A DNA stretch of 64,000 bases from Ideonella oryzae (GCF_024055665.1 NZ_JAMXMC010000015.1:1-64000); one strand, 5' to 3'; shown: positions 26,416-35,382, counted from the stretch's first letter. The notes: generated by a model from the sequence alone, not told the origin. Numbers and translations: made by a program.

Positions 26416-27888
26416 ATGACGTCTTCTTCTGCCAAGACTGTGCCTGTGCGCCTGGCCTGGGCACCCCTGCTGGCGGCCCTGGTGCTGGCCGGTTGCGCCA
26501 GCGCCCCGGCGCCGGACCTGTCCGCCCTGCCGGCCACGCCGGCCGCCTTCAAGAGCACGCCGGCCACCGCCCCCGAAGGCCACTGGGCGGTGGTGCCGCC
26601 GGCCGACGGCGCCGAGCGCGGCGCCTGGTGGGCCGTCTTCCACGACCCGGTGCTGGACGATCTGATGCAACGGGCCCAGGCCCGCAACACCGACCTGCAG
26701 GTGGCCGCGGCCCGGCTGCAGCAGGCCCGCGCCGGCCTGCGCGAGGCCGACGCCCAGCGCCTGCCGCAGCTGGGCGCCAGCCTGGGCGTGGCCCGTGGCA
26801 CCAACCAGAACGCGGGCGTGACACCGGCGCCCGTCATCAACACGGCCACGCCCAGCCTGAACCTGGCCTGGGAGACCGACCTGTTCGGCCGCCTGGGCCT
26901 GGGCAGCCAGGCCGCGGCGCTGGACGCCCAGGCCAGCGAGGCCCTGCTGCAGAGCACCCGGCTGATGGTGCAGGCCCAGGTGGCGCAGGCCTATTTCGCG
27001 CTGCGCGAGAGCGACGCCGAACGCCGGCTGGTGCGCGAGACCCTGGACGCCTACCGCGACACCCTGCGCTTGTCCGAACGCCGGCTGGCCGCGGGCGACC
27101 TGGGCGAGCTGGACGTGCAGCGCCTGCGCACCGAGGTGGCCAGCACCGAGGCCGACGCCCTGGCCCTGGACCGCCAGCGCGCCGCGCAGGAGAACGCGCT
27201 GGCCGTGCTGCTGGGCGAATCAGCCAGCGGCTTTGCCCTGGCGGACCCGGCGCAGGACTGGACCGCCCGCCCGCCCGCGGTGCCGGCCGGCCTGCCCAGC
27301 GCGGTGCTGGCGCGCCGGCCCGACGTGGCGGCGGCCCAGCGCAGCCTGATGGCCGCCCAGGCCCGCCTGGGCGTGGCGCAGTCGGCCTGGCTGCCGGACC
27401 TGAGCCTGACGGCCAGCGGTGGCTATGCCTCCACCGACCTGGGCGATGTGTTCCGCTGGTCGGCCCGGGCCTGGTCGCTCGGGGCCCTGCTGTCCATGCC
27501 GATCTTCGACGGCGGCCAGCGCCAGGCGCAGGAAGAGCGCGCCGGCGGCGAGGCCCAGATCGCCCTGGCCGGCTATCGCCAGCAGGTGCTGACCGCGCTG
27601 CGCGAGGTGGAGGACCAGCTCAGCGGTCTGGGGCTGCTGCAGGCCCAGGCCGACGTGCTGGGCCAGGCCGTGGCCTCGGCCCGCCGCGCCACGGCGCTGT
27701 CGGACATCCGCTACCGCAACGGCCAGATCAGCCAGCTGGACCTGCTGGACGCCCGCCGCAGCGAGCTGCGCAGCCTGCGCCAGGCGGTGCAGGTGCAGGG
27801 CGCGCAGTTCCAGTCCACGGTGGCGCTGATCCGCGCGCTGGGTGGGGGCTGGGAGGCGCCGGCCTCGGTGGCCAGCGCGGCGCGCTGA
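26416..27888 (+). CDS. outer-membrane efflux channel lipoprotein (OprM/NodT family)
   Basis: A 490-residue TolC-like trimeric channel. The signal peptide ends in the lipobox LVLAGC, so the mature protein is lipid-anchored in the outer membrane. Two repeated outer-membrane-efflux domains follow (about 70-260 and 280-470) with the helical hairpins NTDLQVAAARLQQARAGL and LDVQRLRTEVASTEAD. I chose the ATG at 26416, which has GGAG 6 bases upstream; an in-frame ATG at 26389 would overlap the pump gene by 8 bp. This completes a tripartite pump and corresponds in position to OprC or OpcM. Confidence 0.93.
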   Translation: MTSSSAKTVPVRLAWAPLLAALVLAGCASAPAPDLSALPATPAAFKSTPATAPEGHWAVVPPADGAERGAWWAVFHDPVLDDLMQRAQARNTDLQVAAARLQQARAGLREADAQRLPQLGASLGVARGTNQNAGVTPAPVINTATPSLNLAWETDLFGRLGLGSQAAALDAQASEALLQSTRLMVQAQVAQAYFALRESDAERRLVRETLDAYRDTLRLSERRLAAGDLGELDVQRLRTEVASTEADALALDRQRAAQENALAVLLGESASGFALADPAQDWTARPPAVPAGLPSAVLARRPDVAAAQRSLMAAQARLGVAQSAWLPDLSLTASGGYASTDLGDVFRWSARAWSLGALLSMPIFDGGQRQAQEERAGGEAQIALAGYRQQVLTALREVEDQLSGLGLLQAQADVLGQAVASARRATALSDIRYRNGQISQLDLLDARRSELRSLRQAVQVQGAQFQSTVALIRALGGGWEAPASVASAAR

Positions 27889-27912
27889 GGGGGCGGCGCC
27901 CGGTGGCGCGGG

Positions 27913-28197
27913 TCAGCGGGCGACGCTGGCGCCCGGCGCCGGGGCGGCCGGGATCAGCAGCACATTGGCCTGGCCGCCCACGCAGTCGGTGGTCTGGCCG
28001 GCCCGGCAGGGCGCCAGCGGGCTGCCGGGGATGGGCTGGACCTTCCAGCCCGGCCGCTCGATCAGCAGCATCCACAGCGTGACCACCACCGCGGTGGTGA
28101 TGGCGAGGATCACCAGGCGCTGGCGCCGGGTGGTGGGGCGGTAGGGGTTGGGGCCGGCGTCGGCCTCTTCACCCCGCGGGCGGCGGCGGAACAGCAT
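27913..28197 (-). CDS. small single-pass membrane protein, unknown function
   Basis: A 94-residue protein I do not recognise. A basic, Pro-rich N-terminus (MLFRRRPRGEE, then RPTTRRQR) precedes one membrane helix at about 29-46 (LVILAITTAVVVTLWMLL). The C-terminal part, probably periplasmic, contains two cysteines (APCRAG, TDCVGG) that could form a disulfide. Base composition and codon use look like its neighbours. It is 13 bp downstream of the LysE-type exporter gene on the same strand and may be co-expressed with it. Confidence 0.6.
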   Translation of the reverse strand: MLFRRRPRGEEADAGPNPYRPTTRRQRLVILAITTAVVVTLWMLLIERPGWKVQPIPGSPLAPCRAGQTTDCVGGQANVLLIPAAPAPGASVAR

Positions 28198-28210
28198 CCC
28201 GGGTCGGCCC

Positions 28211-28840
28211 TCAGGCTGCGCGCTTGAAGGTGGCCAGCACCACGCCGGCCGTGATGAACAGGCTGCCGAAGCTGCGGTTCATCCAGCGGATCTGGCGCGG
28301 GCTGCGCAACAGGCCCAGCACCTTGCTGGCCAGGCCCACATAGCCGGTCATCACGCAGAACTCCACCACCGCGAAGGTGGCGCCGATGGCCAGGTACTGC
28401 AGGGTCAGCGGGCGCGCGGTGTCCAGGAACTGCGGCATCACCGCCAGCAGGAAGACGGTGCCCTTGGGGTTCAGGGCATTGACCGTCCAGCCGCGCAGCA
28501 GCAGCGAACGGGCGTGGCCTTCGGTAGCCTGCGCATCGGCCGAGGCGATGGGCTTGGCCGGCGAGCGCCAGGCCTGGATGCCCAGCCACACCAGGTAGGC
28601 CGCGCCGGCCCACTTCACCAGGGCGAAGGCCCGCTCCGAGGTCGCCAGCAGGGCGCCCAGGCCCACGCCCACCACCAGCAGCTGGGTGATGACCCCCAGC
28701 GCCAGGCCGAAGGCGATGCGCTGCCCCTGGCGGAAGCCATGGTTCAGGCCGGCACCCATCGCGGCGATGGCGCCCGGGCCGGGCGAAAGGCTGATGGCCA
28801 CGGTGGCCAGGAAGAAGGGAAGCCAGGTCGAGAAGTCCAT
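28211..28840 (-). CDS. LysE/RhtB-family amino-acid exporter
   Basis: A 209-residue inner-membrane protein with six hydrophobic helices. The family signature is at the N-terminus (WLPFFLATVAISLSPGPGAI) and in GWTVNALNPKGTVFLLAVMPQF. Proteins of this group export homoserine, threonine, leucine or related compounds; substrate not predictable. The charged loop between helices three and four (WRSPAKPIASADAQATEGHA) is typical. Divergent from the TonB-like gene, with about 190 bp between the two starts. Confidence 0.9.
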   Translation of the reverse strand: MDFSTWLPFFLATVAISLSPGPGAIAAMGAGLNHGFRQGQRIAFGLALGVITQLLVVGVGLGALLATSERAFALVKWAGAAYLVWLGIQAWRSPAKPIASADAQATEGHARSLLLRGWTVNALNPKGTVFLLAVMPQFLDTARPLTLQYLAIGATFAVVEFCVMTGYVGLASKVLGLLRSPRQIRWMNRSFGSLFITAGVVLATFKRAA

Positions 28841-29031
28841 GACGCGGGGTGGTCACAAGGCGGGGTCGCCAGTGTAGGTCCATGCCGCGCGCAACGCCGC
28901 AGGGCCAGGCAAAGCCTTCCTCGTCTGCGGCAATCGTGGCGCCCCCCCCTAGGCTGGATGGGTCGGTGTCCCGGCCCAGGTCCACCTCCCGTGACCAAAA
29001 TGGACGCCACGAAAACGGAGGGAGGACCGAG

Positions 29032-29829
29032 ATGAGACTGAACTGGAGGCTTGGCCGCGCGCCGAAGTGGATCGGCGGCACTGTGCTGATCATGGCTGGG
29101 GTCATGGTGAATGCCGCGCAGGCTGTTCCAGCCGAAGCCTCCTTGCCGTCCCCGCCCCAGGCAGTGCGGGACATGCTGCAGACTCTTTGCGTCGAAGGCG
29201 TGTCCGACAAGATGGTTCCTCCGGTGCCAGGGATTCCGAAGACCGAGTTGTGCACCTGCGTGACGAATCGGCTGGCCACCAACCCTGCTTTGCAGCCTAC
29301 GCTGGATGGCATGAGTCGAGGGGAGCTGCAGCCGCGCGCGGCGCAGGGCCCCTTGATCGCCCGCATGATGGGCGCGATCCTGATCTGCGATGGCCAAGCG
29401 GTCGAGGCGATGACGCTGACCGGGGCGATGCCCCCCGGAAAGGGCCTCCCGGCCTTGAATCCCTACTTTGGTGAGGCGGCCGATCCGGTGCCGAAGGATG
29501 TGCCAGAGGCGTCTGCTGCCGCGTCTCAAGCGCAGGGTGCTTATCAGCGCGCATCCATCCAGCCTGAGAAGCGCTGCCAGCCCAACTATCCCAAATACGC
29601 CGCCACCACCAATGCCACCGGAACCACGCGTGTGGCCTTGTATGTGGATGCTGCCGGCAAGGTGGCCAAGGTTCGCGTCAACCGCAGCAGCGGCGACACC
29701 ATCGGCCACAAGCTGCTGGACCTGGCCGCCATGACGGCGCTCGCCGCTTGCCCTGCCAAGGCCGCCTTGCTGGATGGCCAACCGGTGGGCGACTGGTTGA
29801 CGGTGGAGTATGTGTGGCGCCTGCAGTAG
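29032..29829 (+). CDS. secreted protein with TonB C-terminal-like domain
   Basis: A 265-residue exported protein. GGAGGGAGG lies 6 bases before the ATG at 29032 and a signal peptide or anchor follows (GGTVLIMAGVMVNAAQA). The middle (about 45-150) holds four to five cysteines (TLCVEG, LCTCV, LICDGQ) and helical segments without a family I recognise. The last 90 residues resemble a TonB C-terminal domain: RCQPNYPKYAATTNATGTTR, LYVDAAGKVAKVRVNRSSGD and VEYVWRLQ at the end. No Pro-rich periplasm-spanning region and no ExbB/ExbD genes are present, so it is probably a periplasmic TonB-like protein rather than a true energy transducer. Confidence 0.75.
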   Translation: MRLNWRLGRAPKWIGGTVLIMAGVMVNAAQAVPAEASLPSPPQAVRDMLQTLCVEGVSDKMVPPVPGIPKTELCTCVTNRLATNPALQPTLDGMSRGELQPRAAQGPLIARMMGAILICDGQAVEAMTLTGAMPPGKGLPALNPYFGEAADPVPKDVPEASAAASQAQGAYQRASIQPEKRCQPNYPKYAATTNATGTTRVALYVDAAGKVAKVRVNRSSGDTIGHKLLDLAAMTALAACPAKAALLDGQPVGDWLTVEYVWRLQ

Positions 29830-29845
29830 GCCGGCGGCGAAAACC

Positions 29846-32230
29846 TCAGACGCCGGCCGGCGTTTCGCGGTCGGCCGCGTCCTCTTGCGGCCCGGGCGCG
29901 GGCTGGTCCAGCCGGGCTTCGGGCAGGCCCCAGCGGTTGAGCTGGTTGCGCCCGGCCGCCTTGGCCTGGTAGAGCGCGGCATCGGCCAGGCGCAGCAGGG
30001 CCTCGCCATCGTGGGCGTCGTGCGGGTACAGGGCGACGCCGGCACTGGCCGTGACATGCACCGGGCCTTCGGCGCCCAGGCCGTAGGGCCGGCGCAGCGA
30101 CTGCAGCACCCGCTGGACGATGTGCTCGGCCTCTTCCTCGTGCCGGAGCACCGGCAGCAGCAGCACGAACTCGTCACCGCCCATGCGGCAGACGGTGTCG
30201 TGTTCTCGCACGCCCTCCAGGATGCGCTGGGCTGCGTCCTGCAGCAACAGGTCGCCCGCGGCATGGCCCAGGCGGTCGTTGACGCCCTTGAAGCCGTCCA
30301 GATCAATGTAGGCCACCGCCAACGGCTGGCCATCGCGCCGGCTCAGGGCCAGACCCTGGCTCAGCCGGTCCTCCAGCAGGCGGCGGTTGGGCAGGCCGGT
30401 CAGCGCGTCGTGCATGGCCAGGTGCTCGATCTCGTCCTGGTAGCGCTTGAGCGCGCTGATGTCGGCCAGCACCCACAGGGTGTCGCGGGCGTCGGGTGAC
30501 AGCCGCGCGCCCTGGATGTCGATCCAGATCGGGCTGCCGTCCAGGCGCTGCAGGTGCAGCTGGGCCCGCACCGGCCGGCCGGCCAGCAGGTCGGCGCGGC
30601 GGGCTTCCAGGCGGTTGGGCAGGTCCATCGGCTCCGGGCTCAACCGGGGATGGAGTTCGTCCAGCGAGGCGCCTTCGGGCAGGCCGAACATGCGGAAGGT
30701 CGCCCGGTTGGCCCAGACCACCTGGCGGTCGCGCAGGCGCAGGATGCCCACCACCTCGTTGTCCAGCATGGCGGTCTGCTCGGCTTCCAGTTCACGGCGG
30801 CGGGTGACGTCACGCGAGGCGCAGTACAGCAGCCAGCGGTCGTCGAGCGTCAGGGCCACGCAGGAGATCTCGACATCGATCGTGCCGCCATCGGCGCGGC
30901 GGTGGCGGGTGTGGAAGCTCTGCCGCTCACCCAGCCGGAACTGCCGGATGCGCTCGGTCAGGGCCTCGGCACTGTCGGCGCAGTCCCAGGTGCTGACATG
31001 CCGGCCCAGCAGGGCCTCGCGCGACCAGCCCAGCATCTGGGCGAAGGAGTCGCTCATCTCCACCACCCGACCTTCGTGGTCCAGCACATGCACGCCGTCG
31101 GCCGCCGCGGCCAACAGCACCCGGGTGAGTCGGCCGGCCTCGTCGATGCGGCGCATGCTGTGGTTCTGCAGTCGCCAGGAGCGCAGCGTGAACCAGGCGC
31201 TGGCCAGCACCGCCAGCGTGGCCAGCACCGCCAGCCCGCCGATGCGCCAGGCCACGGGCCGCCAGGGCTGCATGGCCTCGTCGGCGCTCACACCGGCAAT
31301 CGCCATCAGCGGAAAGGGGTCGGCGGTGGTGTAGGCGTTGATGCGGTCCACCCCGTCGACCACGTTGTGGGCCCGGAACACCCCCTGGCCGGGCGCGGCC
31401 TTGAGCGCCTCGGCAAAAGGCGGCGCGATGCGGCGTGTGCCCAGGGGCTGGGCCTGGCCGTTGCGGCCGGTGTGGCGGCTCAGCAGGGTCATGGCCGTGG
31501 AGCGCAGGCTCAGGGAGTCCGAGGGCGCCAGGGCGTAGCGCTTGCAGAGCTGGTCGAAGTAGGCCAGGTCCAGCTCGCCGATCACCATGCCCTGGAAGCG
31601 CCCGGTGTGGTCCTCGACCCGGTGGGCCAGGGCCAGCGTCCAGCGGCCGCTGCTGGGCTCCAGGCGCGGTTCGCCGATCAGCAGGCCGCTGCCGGCATGC
31701 TCCCGGGCTTGCAGGAAGATCGCCTCGTGAGCCAGGCTCTGGCCCAGCGCGCTCGGGTCCGCCCCCTGGTAGCGCACCACCCCCTCGGCGTCGGTCTGGC
31801 GCAGGTCGGCCACCTCGGGCACCAAGGTCATGTGCTCGCGCAGGGATTCGTCGATCAGGCGGCGGCGGATGTCGGGATCGACCGCCTCGCGCAGATTGGC
31901 CAGGGCCACATGGCGCATGGCCAGGTCGATGCGCTGCAGGTCGGCCGTCACCGTCTGGCGCAGGTCACCGGCACGGCTGAAGACCTGGACCTCGGCCTGG
32001 CGGGCATAGGTGTCGTGGCTCACCCGCAGGGCATAGCCGGCCATGCCCAGCACCAGACCGGCGGCCAGCAGGTGGCCGGCCAGCAGCGGTGCCAGGGTCA
32101 TGCGCCGGGTCATCAATGGGCTGGACGTGTCGGGCGTGCCCGCCAAGTCCGGCCCGGCCCGGCTGGCCGACGTCGTGATGTTGCTGCGCACGCCCATGCT
32201 GCGGCCTGTTGCCGCCCTTTTCCATGCCAT
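29846..32230 (-). CDS. membrane diguanylate cyclase with periplasmic sensor, two PAS domains and GGDEF
   Basis: About 794 residues. After a basic N-terminus, a membrane helix (LLAGHLLAAGLVLGMAGYAL) leads to a periplasmic Cache-like sensor of about 250 residues, a second helix (IGGLAVLATLAVLASAWF), two PAS domains (GVHVLDHEGRVVEMSDSFAQ and VVGILRLRDRQVVWANRATF) and a GGDEF domain (HDALTGLPNRRLLEDRL, DLDGFKGVND, RMGGDEFVLL). The inhibitory site is intact: REHD lies five residues before GGDEF. No EAL domain follows. The start is uncertain; ATG codons at 32230, 32197 and 32113 are possible and none has a strong ribosome site. Divergent from radA. Confidence 0.88.
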   Translation of the reverse strand: MAWKRAATGRSMGVRSNITTSASRAGPDLAGTPDTSSPLMTRRMTLAPLLAGHLLAAGLVLGMAGYALRVSHDTYARQAEVQVFSRAGDLRQTVTADLQRIDLAMRHVALANLREAVDPDIRRRLIDESLREHMTLVPEVADLRQTDAEGVVRYQGADPSALGQSLAHEAIFLQAREHAGSGLLIGEPRLEPSSGRWTLALAHRVEDHTGRFQGMVIGELDLAYFDQLCKRYALAPSDSLSLRSTAMTLLSRHTGRNGQAQPLGTRRIAPPFAEALKAAPGQGVFRAHNVVDGVDRINAYTTADPFPLMAIAGVSADEAMQPWRPVAWRIGGLAVLATLAVLASAWFTLRSWRLQNHSMRRIDEAGRLTRVLLAAAADGVHVLDHEGRVVEMSDSFAQMLGWSREALLGRHVSTWDCADSAEALTERIRQFRLGERQSFHTRHRRADGGTIDVEISCVALTLDDRWLLYCASRDVTRRRELEAEQTAMLDNEVVGILRLRDRQVVWANRATFRMFGLPEGASLDELHPRLSPEPMDLPNRLEARRADLLAGRPVRAQLHLQRLDGSPIWIDIQGARLSPDARDTLWVLADISALKRYQDEIEHLAMHDALTGLPNRRLLEDRLSQGLALSRRDGQPLAVAYIDLDGFKGVNDRLGHAAGDLLLQDAAQRILEGVREHDTVCRMGGDEFVLLLPVLRHEEEAEHIVQRVLQSLRRPYGLGAEGPVHVTASAGVALYPHDAHDGEALLRLADAALYQAKAAGRNQLNRWGLPEARLDQPAPGPQEDAADRETPAGV

Positions 32231-32348
32231 TGCCCGCCGTTGACCGGCTGTGGTCCCCTGATCCCATCTCGATTCTGCTTGTCGGGCCGGCATTTGTCAG
32301 TGGGGCGCCGGTTGACTTCGGTCAATGAACGCGCCGTGCCTGGCCGTG

Positions 32349-32377
32349 CTGTCAGATCCGTCACGCCGGGCCACAAT
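32349..32377 (+). promoter_or_regulatory. candidate sigma70 promoter of radA
   Basis: CTGTCA and CACAAT are separated by 17 bases, each matching four of six consensus positions or better. The -10 element ends 8 bases before the radA ATG, so transcription would start at or next to the start codon, giving a leaderless or nearly leaderless message. No ribosome binding site is visible before the ATG, which agrees with this. Confidence 0.4.
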
Positions 32378-32384
32378 CCGCCCC

Positions 32385-33749
32385 ATGTCCAAGCCCAAGA
32401 CCGTCTACACCTGCAGCGAATGCGGGGGCACCAGCCCCCGCTGGATGGGCCAGTGCCCGCACTGCAAGGCCTGGAACACGCTGGAGGAGACGGTGGCCGA
32501 GGCCCCGGCCACCGGCAAGAACCGCTTCCAGGCCCTGGCCCAGTCGCAGCCGGTGGCCACGCTCTCGGAGATCGAGGCCGGCGACGTGGCCCGCACCCCC
32601 ACCGGCATCGAGGAGCTTGACCGGGTGCTGGGCGGCGGCATCGTCGAAGGCGGGGTGGTGCTGATCGGTGGTGACCCGGGCATCGGCAAGTCCACGCTGC
32701 TGCTGCAGGCGGTCGACGCGCTGTCGCGCCAGGTCAAGGTGCTGTACGTGACCGGCGAGGAATCGACCGCCCAGGTGGCGCTGCGCGCCCAGCGGCTGGA
32801 TCTTTCCGGTGCCGCGGTGCGGGTGCTGGCCGAGATCAACCTGGAGAAGATCCTCGCCACCATCGCCGCCGAGCAGCCGGCCTTCTGCGTGATCGACTCG
32901 ATCCAGACCGTCTATTCCGAGCAGCTCAGCAGCGCGCCGGGCTCGGTGGCCCAGGTGCGCGAATGCGCGGCCCAGCTCACCCGCACCGCCAAGGGCGGCG
33001 GCTGCGCCATGGTGCTGGTGGGCCATGTGACCAAGGAAGGCGCGCTGGCCGGCCCGCGGGTGCTGGAGCACATCGTCGACACGGTGCTGTACTTCGAGGG
33101 CGACACCCACAGCAGCTTCCGCCTGGTGCGGGCCTTCAAGAACCGCTTCGGCGCGGTCAACGAGATCGGCGTCTTCGCCATGACCGAGCGCGGCCTGCGC
33201 GGCGTGTCCAACCCCAGCGCCATCTTCCTGTCCACCCACAGCGAGCCGGTGCCCGGCTCCTGCGTGCTGGTGACGCTAGAGGGTACCCGCCCGCTGCTGG
33301 TGGAGATCCAGGCCCTGGTCGACGCCGGCGGGCCCAGCCCGCGGCGCCTGTCGGTGGGCCTGGAGCGAGACCGCCTGGCCATGCTGCTGGCGGTGCTGCA
33401 CCGCCATGCCGGCGTGGCCTGTGCCGACCAGGATGTGTTCGTCAACGCGGTGGGCGGGGTGCGCATCTCCGAGCCAGCGGCCGACCTGGCCGTGCTGATG
33501 GCCATCCAGAGCAGCCTGCGCGGCAAGCCGCTGCCGCGCGGCTTCATCGCCTTTGGCGAGGTGGGCCTGGCCGGCGAGGTGCGGCCCGCCCCACGCGGCC
33601 AGGAGCGCCTGAAGGAAGCCGCCAAGCTGGGCTTCAGCGTGGCGGTGGTGCCCAAGGCCAATGCCCCCAAAAAGCCCATCGAGGGCCTGACCCTCCACCC
33701 GGTGGAGCGCATCGACGAGGCCATCGCCCTGCTGCGCACGCTGGACTGA
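32385..33749 (+). CDS. radA: DNA repair protein RadA (Sms)
   Basis: A 454-residue RecA-like ATPase that drives branch migration of recombination intermediates. The N-terminal zinc finger uses C10, C13, C24 and C27 (YTCSECG, GQCPHC). The ATPase core has GGDPGIGKST (Walker A), the RadA-specific KNRFGAVNEIGVF motif and the C-terminal Lon-protease-like domain (GGVRISEPAADLAVLMAI). Length matches the family. It has no ribosome binding site and a promoter that nearly touches the start codon. The monooxygenase-like gene follows after 22 bp. Confidence 0.97.
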   Translation: MSKPKTVYTCSECGGTSPRWMGQCPHCKAWNTLEETVAEAPATGKNRFQALAQSQPVATLSEIEAGDVARTPTGIEELDRVLGGGIVEGGVVLIGGDPGIGKSTLLLQAVDALSRQVKVLYVTGEESTAQVALRAQRLDLSGAAVRVLAEINLEKILATIAAEQPAFCVIDSIQTVYSEQLSSAPGSVAQVRECAAQLTRTAKGGGCAMVLVGHVTKEGALAGPRVLEHIVDTVLYFEGDTHSSFRLVRAFKNRFGAVNEIGVFAMTERGLRGVSNPSAIFLSTHSEPVPGSCVLVTLEGTRPLLVEIQALVDAGGPSPRRLSVGLERDRLAMLLAVLHRHAGVACADQDVFVNAVGGVRISEPAADLAVLMAIQSSLRGKPLPRGFIAFGEVGLAGEVRPAPRGQERLKEAAKLGFSVAVVPKANAPKKPIEGLTLHPVERIDEAIALLRTLD

Positions 33750-33771
33750 CCCACCGACAAGGACGTGCCCC

Positions 33772-34131
33772 ATGAGTTTTGCGCCCCGCCCGACGCCGCC
33801 GTACTACGCGGTCATCTTCACCAGCCAGCGCACCGAGGTGGACGAAGGCTACGGTGCCATGGCCGAGCGCATGGTCGAACTGGCGCAGCAGCAGCCGGGT
33901 TACCTGGGGGCCGAGAGCGCCCGCGGCGAGGACGGCCTGGGCATCACGGTGTCGTACTGGCAGAGCCTGGAGGCCATTGCCGCCTGGCGGCGCGAGACCG
34001 AGCACGCCGCCGCCCGCGACACAGGCCGGGCCCGCTGGTACAGCCACTACGAGCTGCGGGTGGCCAAGGTGGAGCGCGCCTATGGCTGGGATGCGGTGCA
34101 GGACGCCCCCGGTGACCCGCAGCCACGCTGA
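33772..34131 (+). CDS. antibiotic biosynthesis monooxygenase (ABM)-domain protein
   Basis: A 119-residue protein with the ferredoxin-like ABM fold: YYAVIFTSQR, YGAMAERMVELAQQQPGYLGAESAR, GLGITVSYWQSLEAIAAWRRETEH and YELRVAKVERAYGW. The arrangement with SYW and AWR near the putative pocket is common in small dimeric proteins annotated as monooxygenases or haem-degrading enzymes, but no activity is established for this group. AAGGACGTG upstream of the ATG gives a fair ribosome site. Located between radA and ilvE in the same direction. Confidence 0.85.
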   Translation: MSFAPRPTPPYYAVIFTSQRTEVDEGYGAMAERMVELAQQQPGYLGAESARGEDGLGITVSYWQSLEAIAAWRRETEHAAARDTGRARWYSHYELRVAKVERAYGWDAVQDAPGDPQPR

Positions 34132-34189
34132 GCCCTGCCCCGTAAAATCGACGATCTCACTGCATCTCCCAACGACAAGGAACACCCCC

Positions 34190-35113
34190 ATGGGCCTCGA
34201 TGACCGCGACGGCAAGATCTGGATGGACGGCGAGCTGGTGGACTGGCGTGACGCCAAGGTCCACGTGCTGACCCACACGCTGCACTACGGCTGCGGCGCC
34301 TTCGAGGGCGTGCGGGCCTACAAGACCGACAAGGGCACCGCGATCTTCCGTCTGCGCGAGCACACCCAGCGCCTGTTCAACAGCGCCAAGATCCTGCGCA
34401 TGAAGCTGCCCTTCAGCATCGAGCAGGCCGAGGAAGCCCAGAAGGCGGTGGTCCAGGCCAATGCGCTGGAGAGCTGCTACCTGCGTCCGCTGACCTGGCT
34501 GGGTTCCGAGAAGCTGGGCGTCTCGCCCAAGGGCAACACCGTGCACCTGATGGTGGCGGCCTGGGCCTGGGGCGCCTACCTGGGCGAAGACGGCATGGCC
34601 AAGGGCATCCGCGTCAAGACCAGCAGCTACACACGCCACCACGTCAACATCACGATGACGCAGGCCAAGACGGTGTCCAACTACACCAACTCCATCCTGG
34701 CCAACACCGAAGCCACCGACGACGGCTACGACGAGGCCCTGCTGCTGGACGCCGCCGGCTTCGTCTCCGAAGGCTCGGGCGAGAACGTCTTCATCGTCAA
34801 GGACGGCGTGATCTACACCCCCGACCTGTCGGCCGGGGCGCTGAACGGCATCACCCGCAACACCATCTTCCACATCTGCCAGGACCTGGGCATCAAGCTG
34901 GTGGAAAAGCGCATCACCCGCGACGAGGTCTACATCGCCGACGAGGCCTTCTTCACCGGCACCGCCGCCGAAGTGACCCCGATCCGCGAACTCGACCGCG
35001 TGCAGATCGGCAGCGGCGCCCGCGGCCCGATCACCGAGAAGGTCCAGACCGCCTTCTTTGACATCGTCAACGGCCGCAACCCGAAGTACGCCCACTGGCT
35101 GACCCTGGTCTGA
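34190..35113 (+). CDS. ilvE: branched-chain amino-acid aminotransferase
   Basis: A 307-residue class IV PLP aminotransferase catalysing the last step of valine, leucine and isoleucine synthesis. PLP Lys160 lies in TMTQAKTVSNYTNS; other marks are HYGCGAFEGVRAY, the phosphate-binding SEGSGENVFIV and FFTGTAAEVTPIRELD. The ATG at 34190 follows AAGGAACACCCCC. A TAAAAT box at 34143-34148 is a likely -10 element giving a leader of about 35 bases, although no good -35 is present. A zinc-finger gene follows 46 bp downstream. Confidence 0.95.
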   Translation: MGLDDRDGKIWMDGELVDWRDAKVHVLTHTLHYGCGAFEGVRAYKTDKGTAIFRLREHTQRLFNSAKILRMKLPFSIEQAEEAQKAVVQANALESCYLRPLTWLGSEKLGVSPKGNTVHLMVAAWAWGAYLGEDGMAKGIRVKTSSYTRHHVNITMTQAKTVSNYTNSILANTEATDDGYDEALLLDAAGFVSEGSGENVFIVKDGVIYTPDLSAGALNGITRNTIFHICQDLGIKLVEKRITRDEVYIADEAFFTGTAAEVTPIRELDRVQIGSGARGPITEKVQTAFFDIVNGRNPKYAHWLTLV

Positions 35114-35159
35114 GCGTTGCAGGTTCTCCCACCCGTCTCACATCCCGAGGTTTGACCCC

Positions 35160-35381
35160 ATGAGCGCCAACACCGCCACCCAGGCTTCCGCCGTCGTCGA
35201 AGTCACCGCCAAGGATCTGCAGGGTCCCGGCGTGGTCTTTTGCCCCAACCCCAAGATGACCCTGTGGAGCAACCACCCCAAGGTCTATGTGGACCTGAGC
35301 CACGACGGCGAGGGCAAGTGCCCTTACTGCGGCACCGTCTACCGCCTGAAGGCGGGCGAGAAGATCGCGCACGGTCACTGA
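35160..35381 (+). CDS. small zinc-finger protein (zf-CHCC family)
   Basis: A 73-residue protein of the zf-CHCC family, related to the zinc-binding subunit of mitochondrial complex I. Zinc ligands are probably C28 (VVFCPNP), H39 (SNHPKVY), C54 and C57 (KCPYCG). In Burkholderiales this gene commonly follows ilvE, as here; its function is not established. ATG at 35160 with a moderate upstream purine tract (CCGAGGTTTGACCCC). The next gene, a kinase, begins one base after its stop. Confidence 0.88.
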   Translation: MSANTATQASAVVEVTAKDLQGPGVVFCPNPKMTLWSNHPKVYVDLSHDGEGKCPYCGTVYRLKAGEKIAHGH

Positions 35382-35382
35382 C

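Noticed and set aside
24606-26957. A 783-residue open frame antisense to the RND permease
   Set aside because: No domain or start signal; composition typical of a reverse-strand shadow of a high-GC gene.
32312-32325. TTGAC-TTCG-GTCAA hairpin upstream of radA
   Set aside because: Only five base pairs, no T-run and no repeat elsewhere nearby; may be chance or a TTGACT -35-like sequence.
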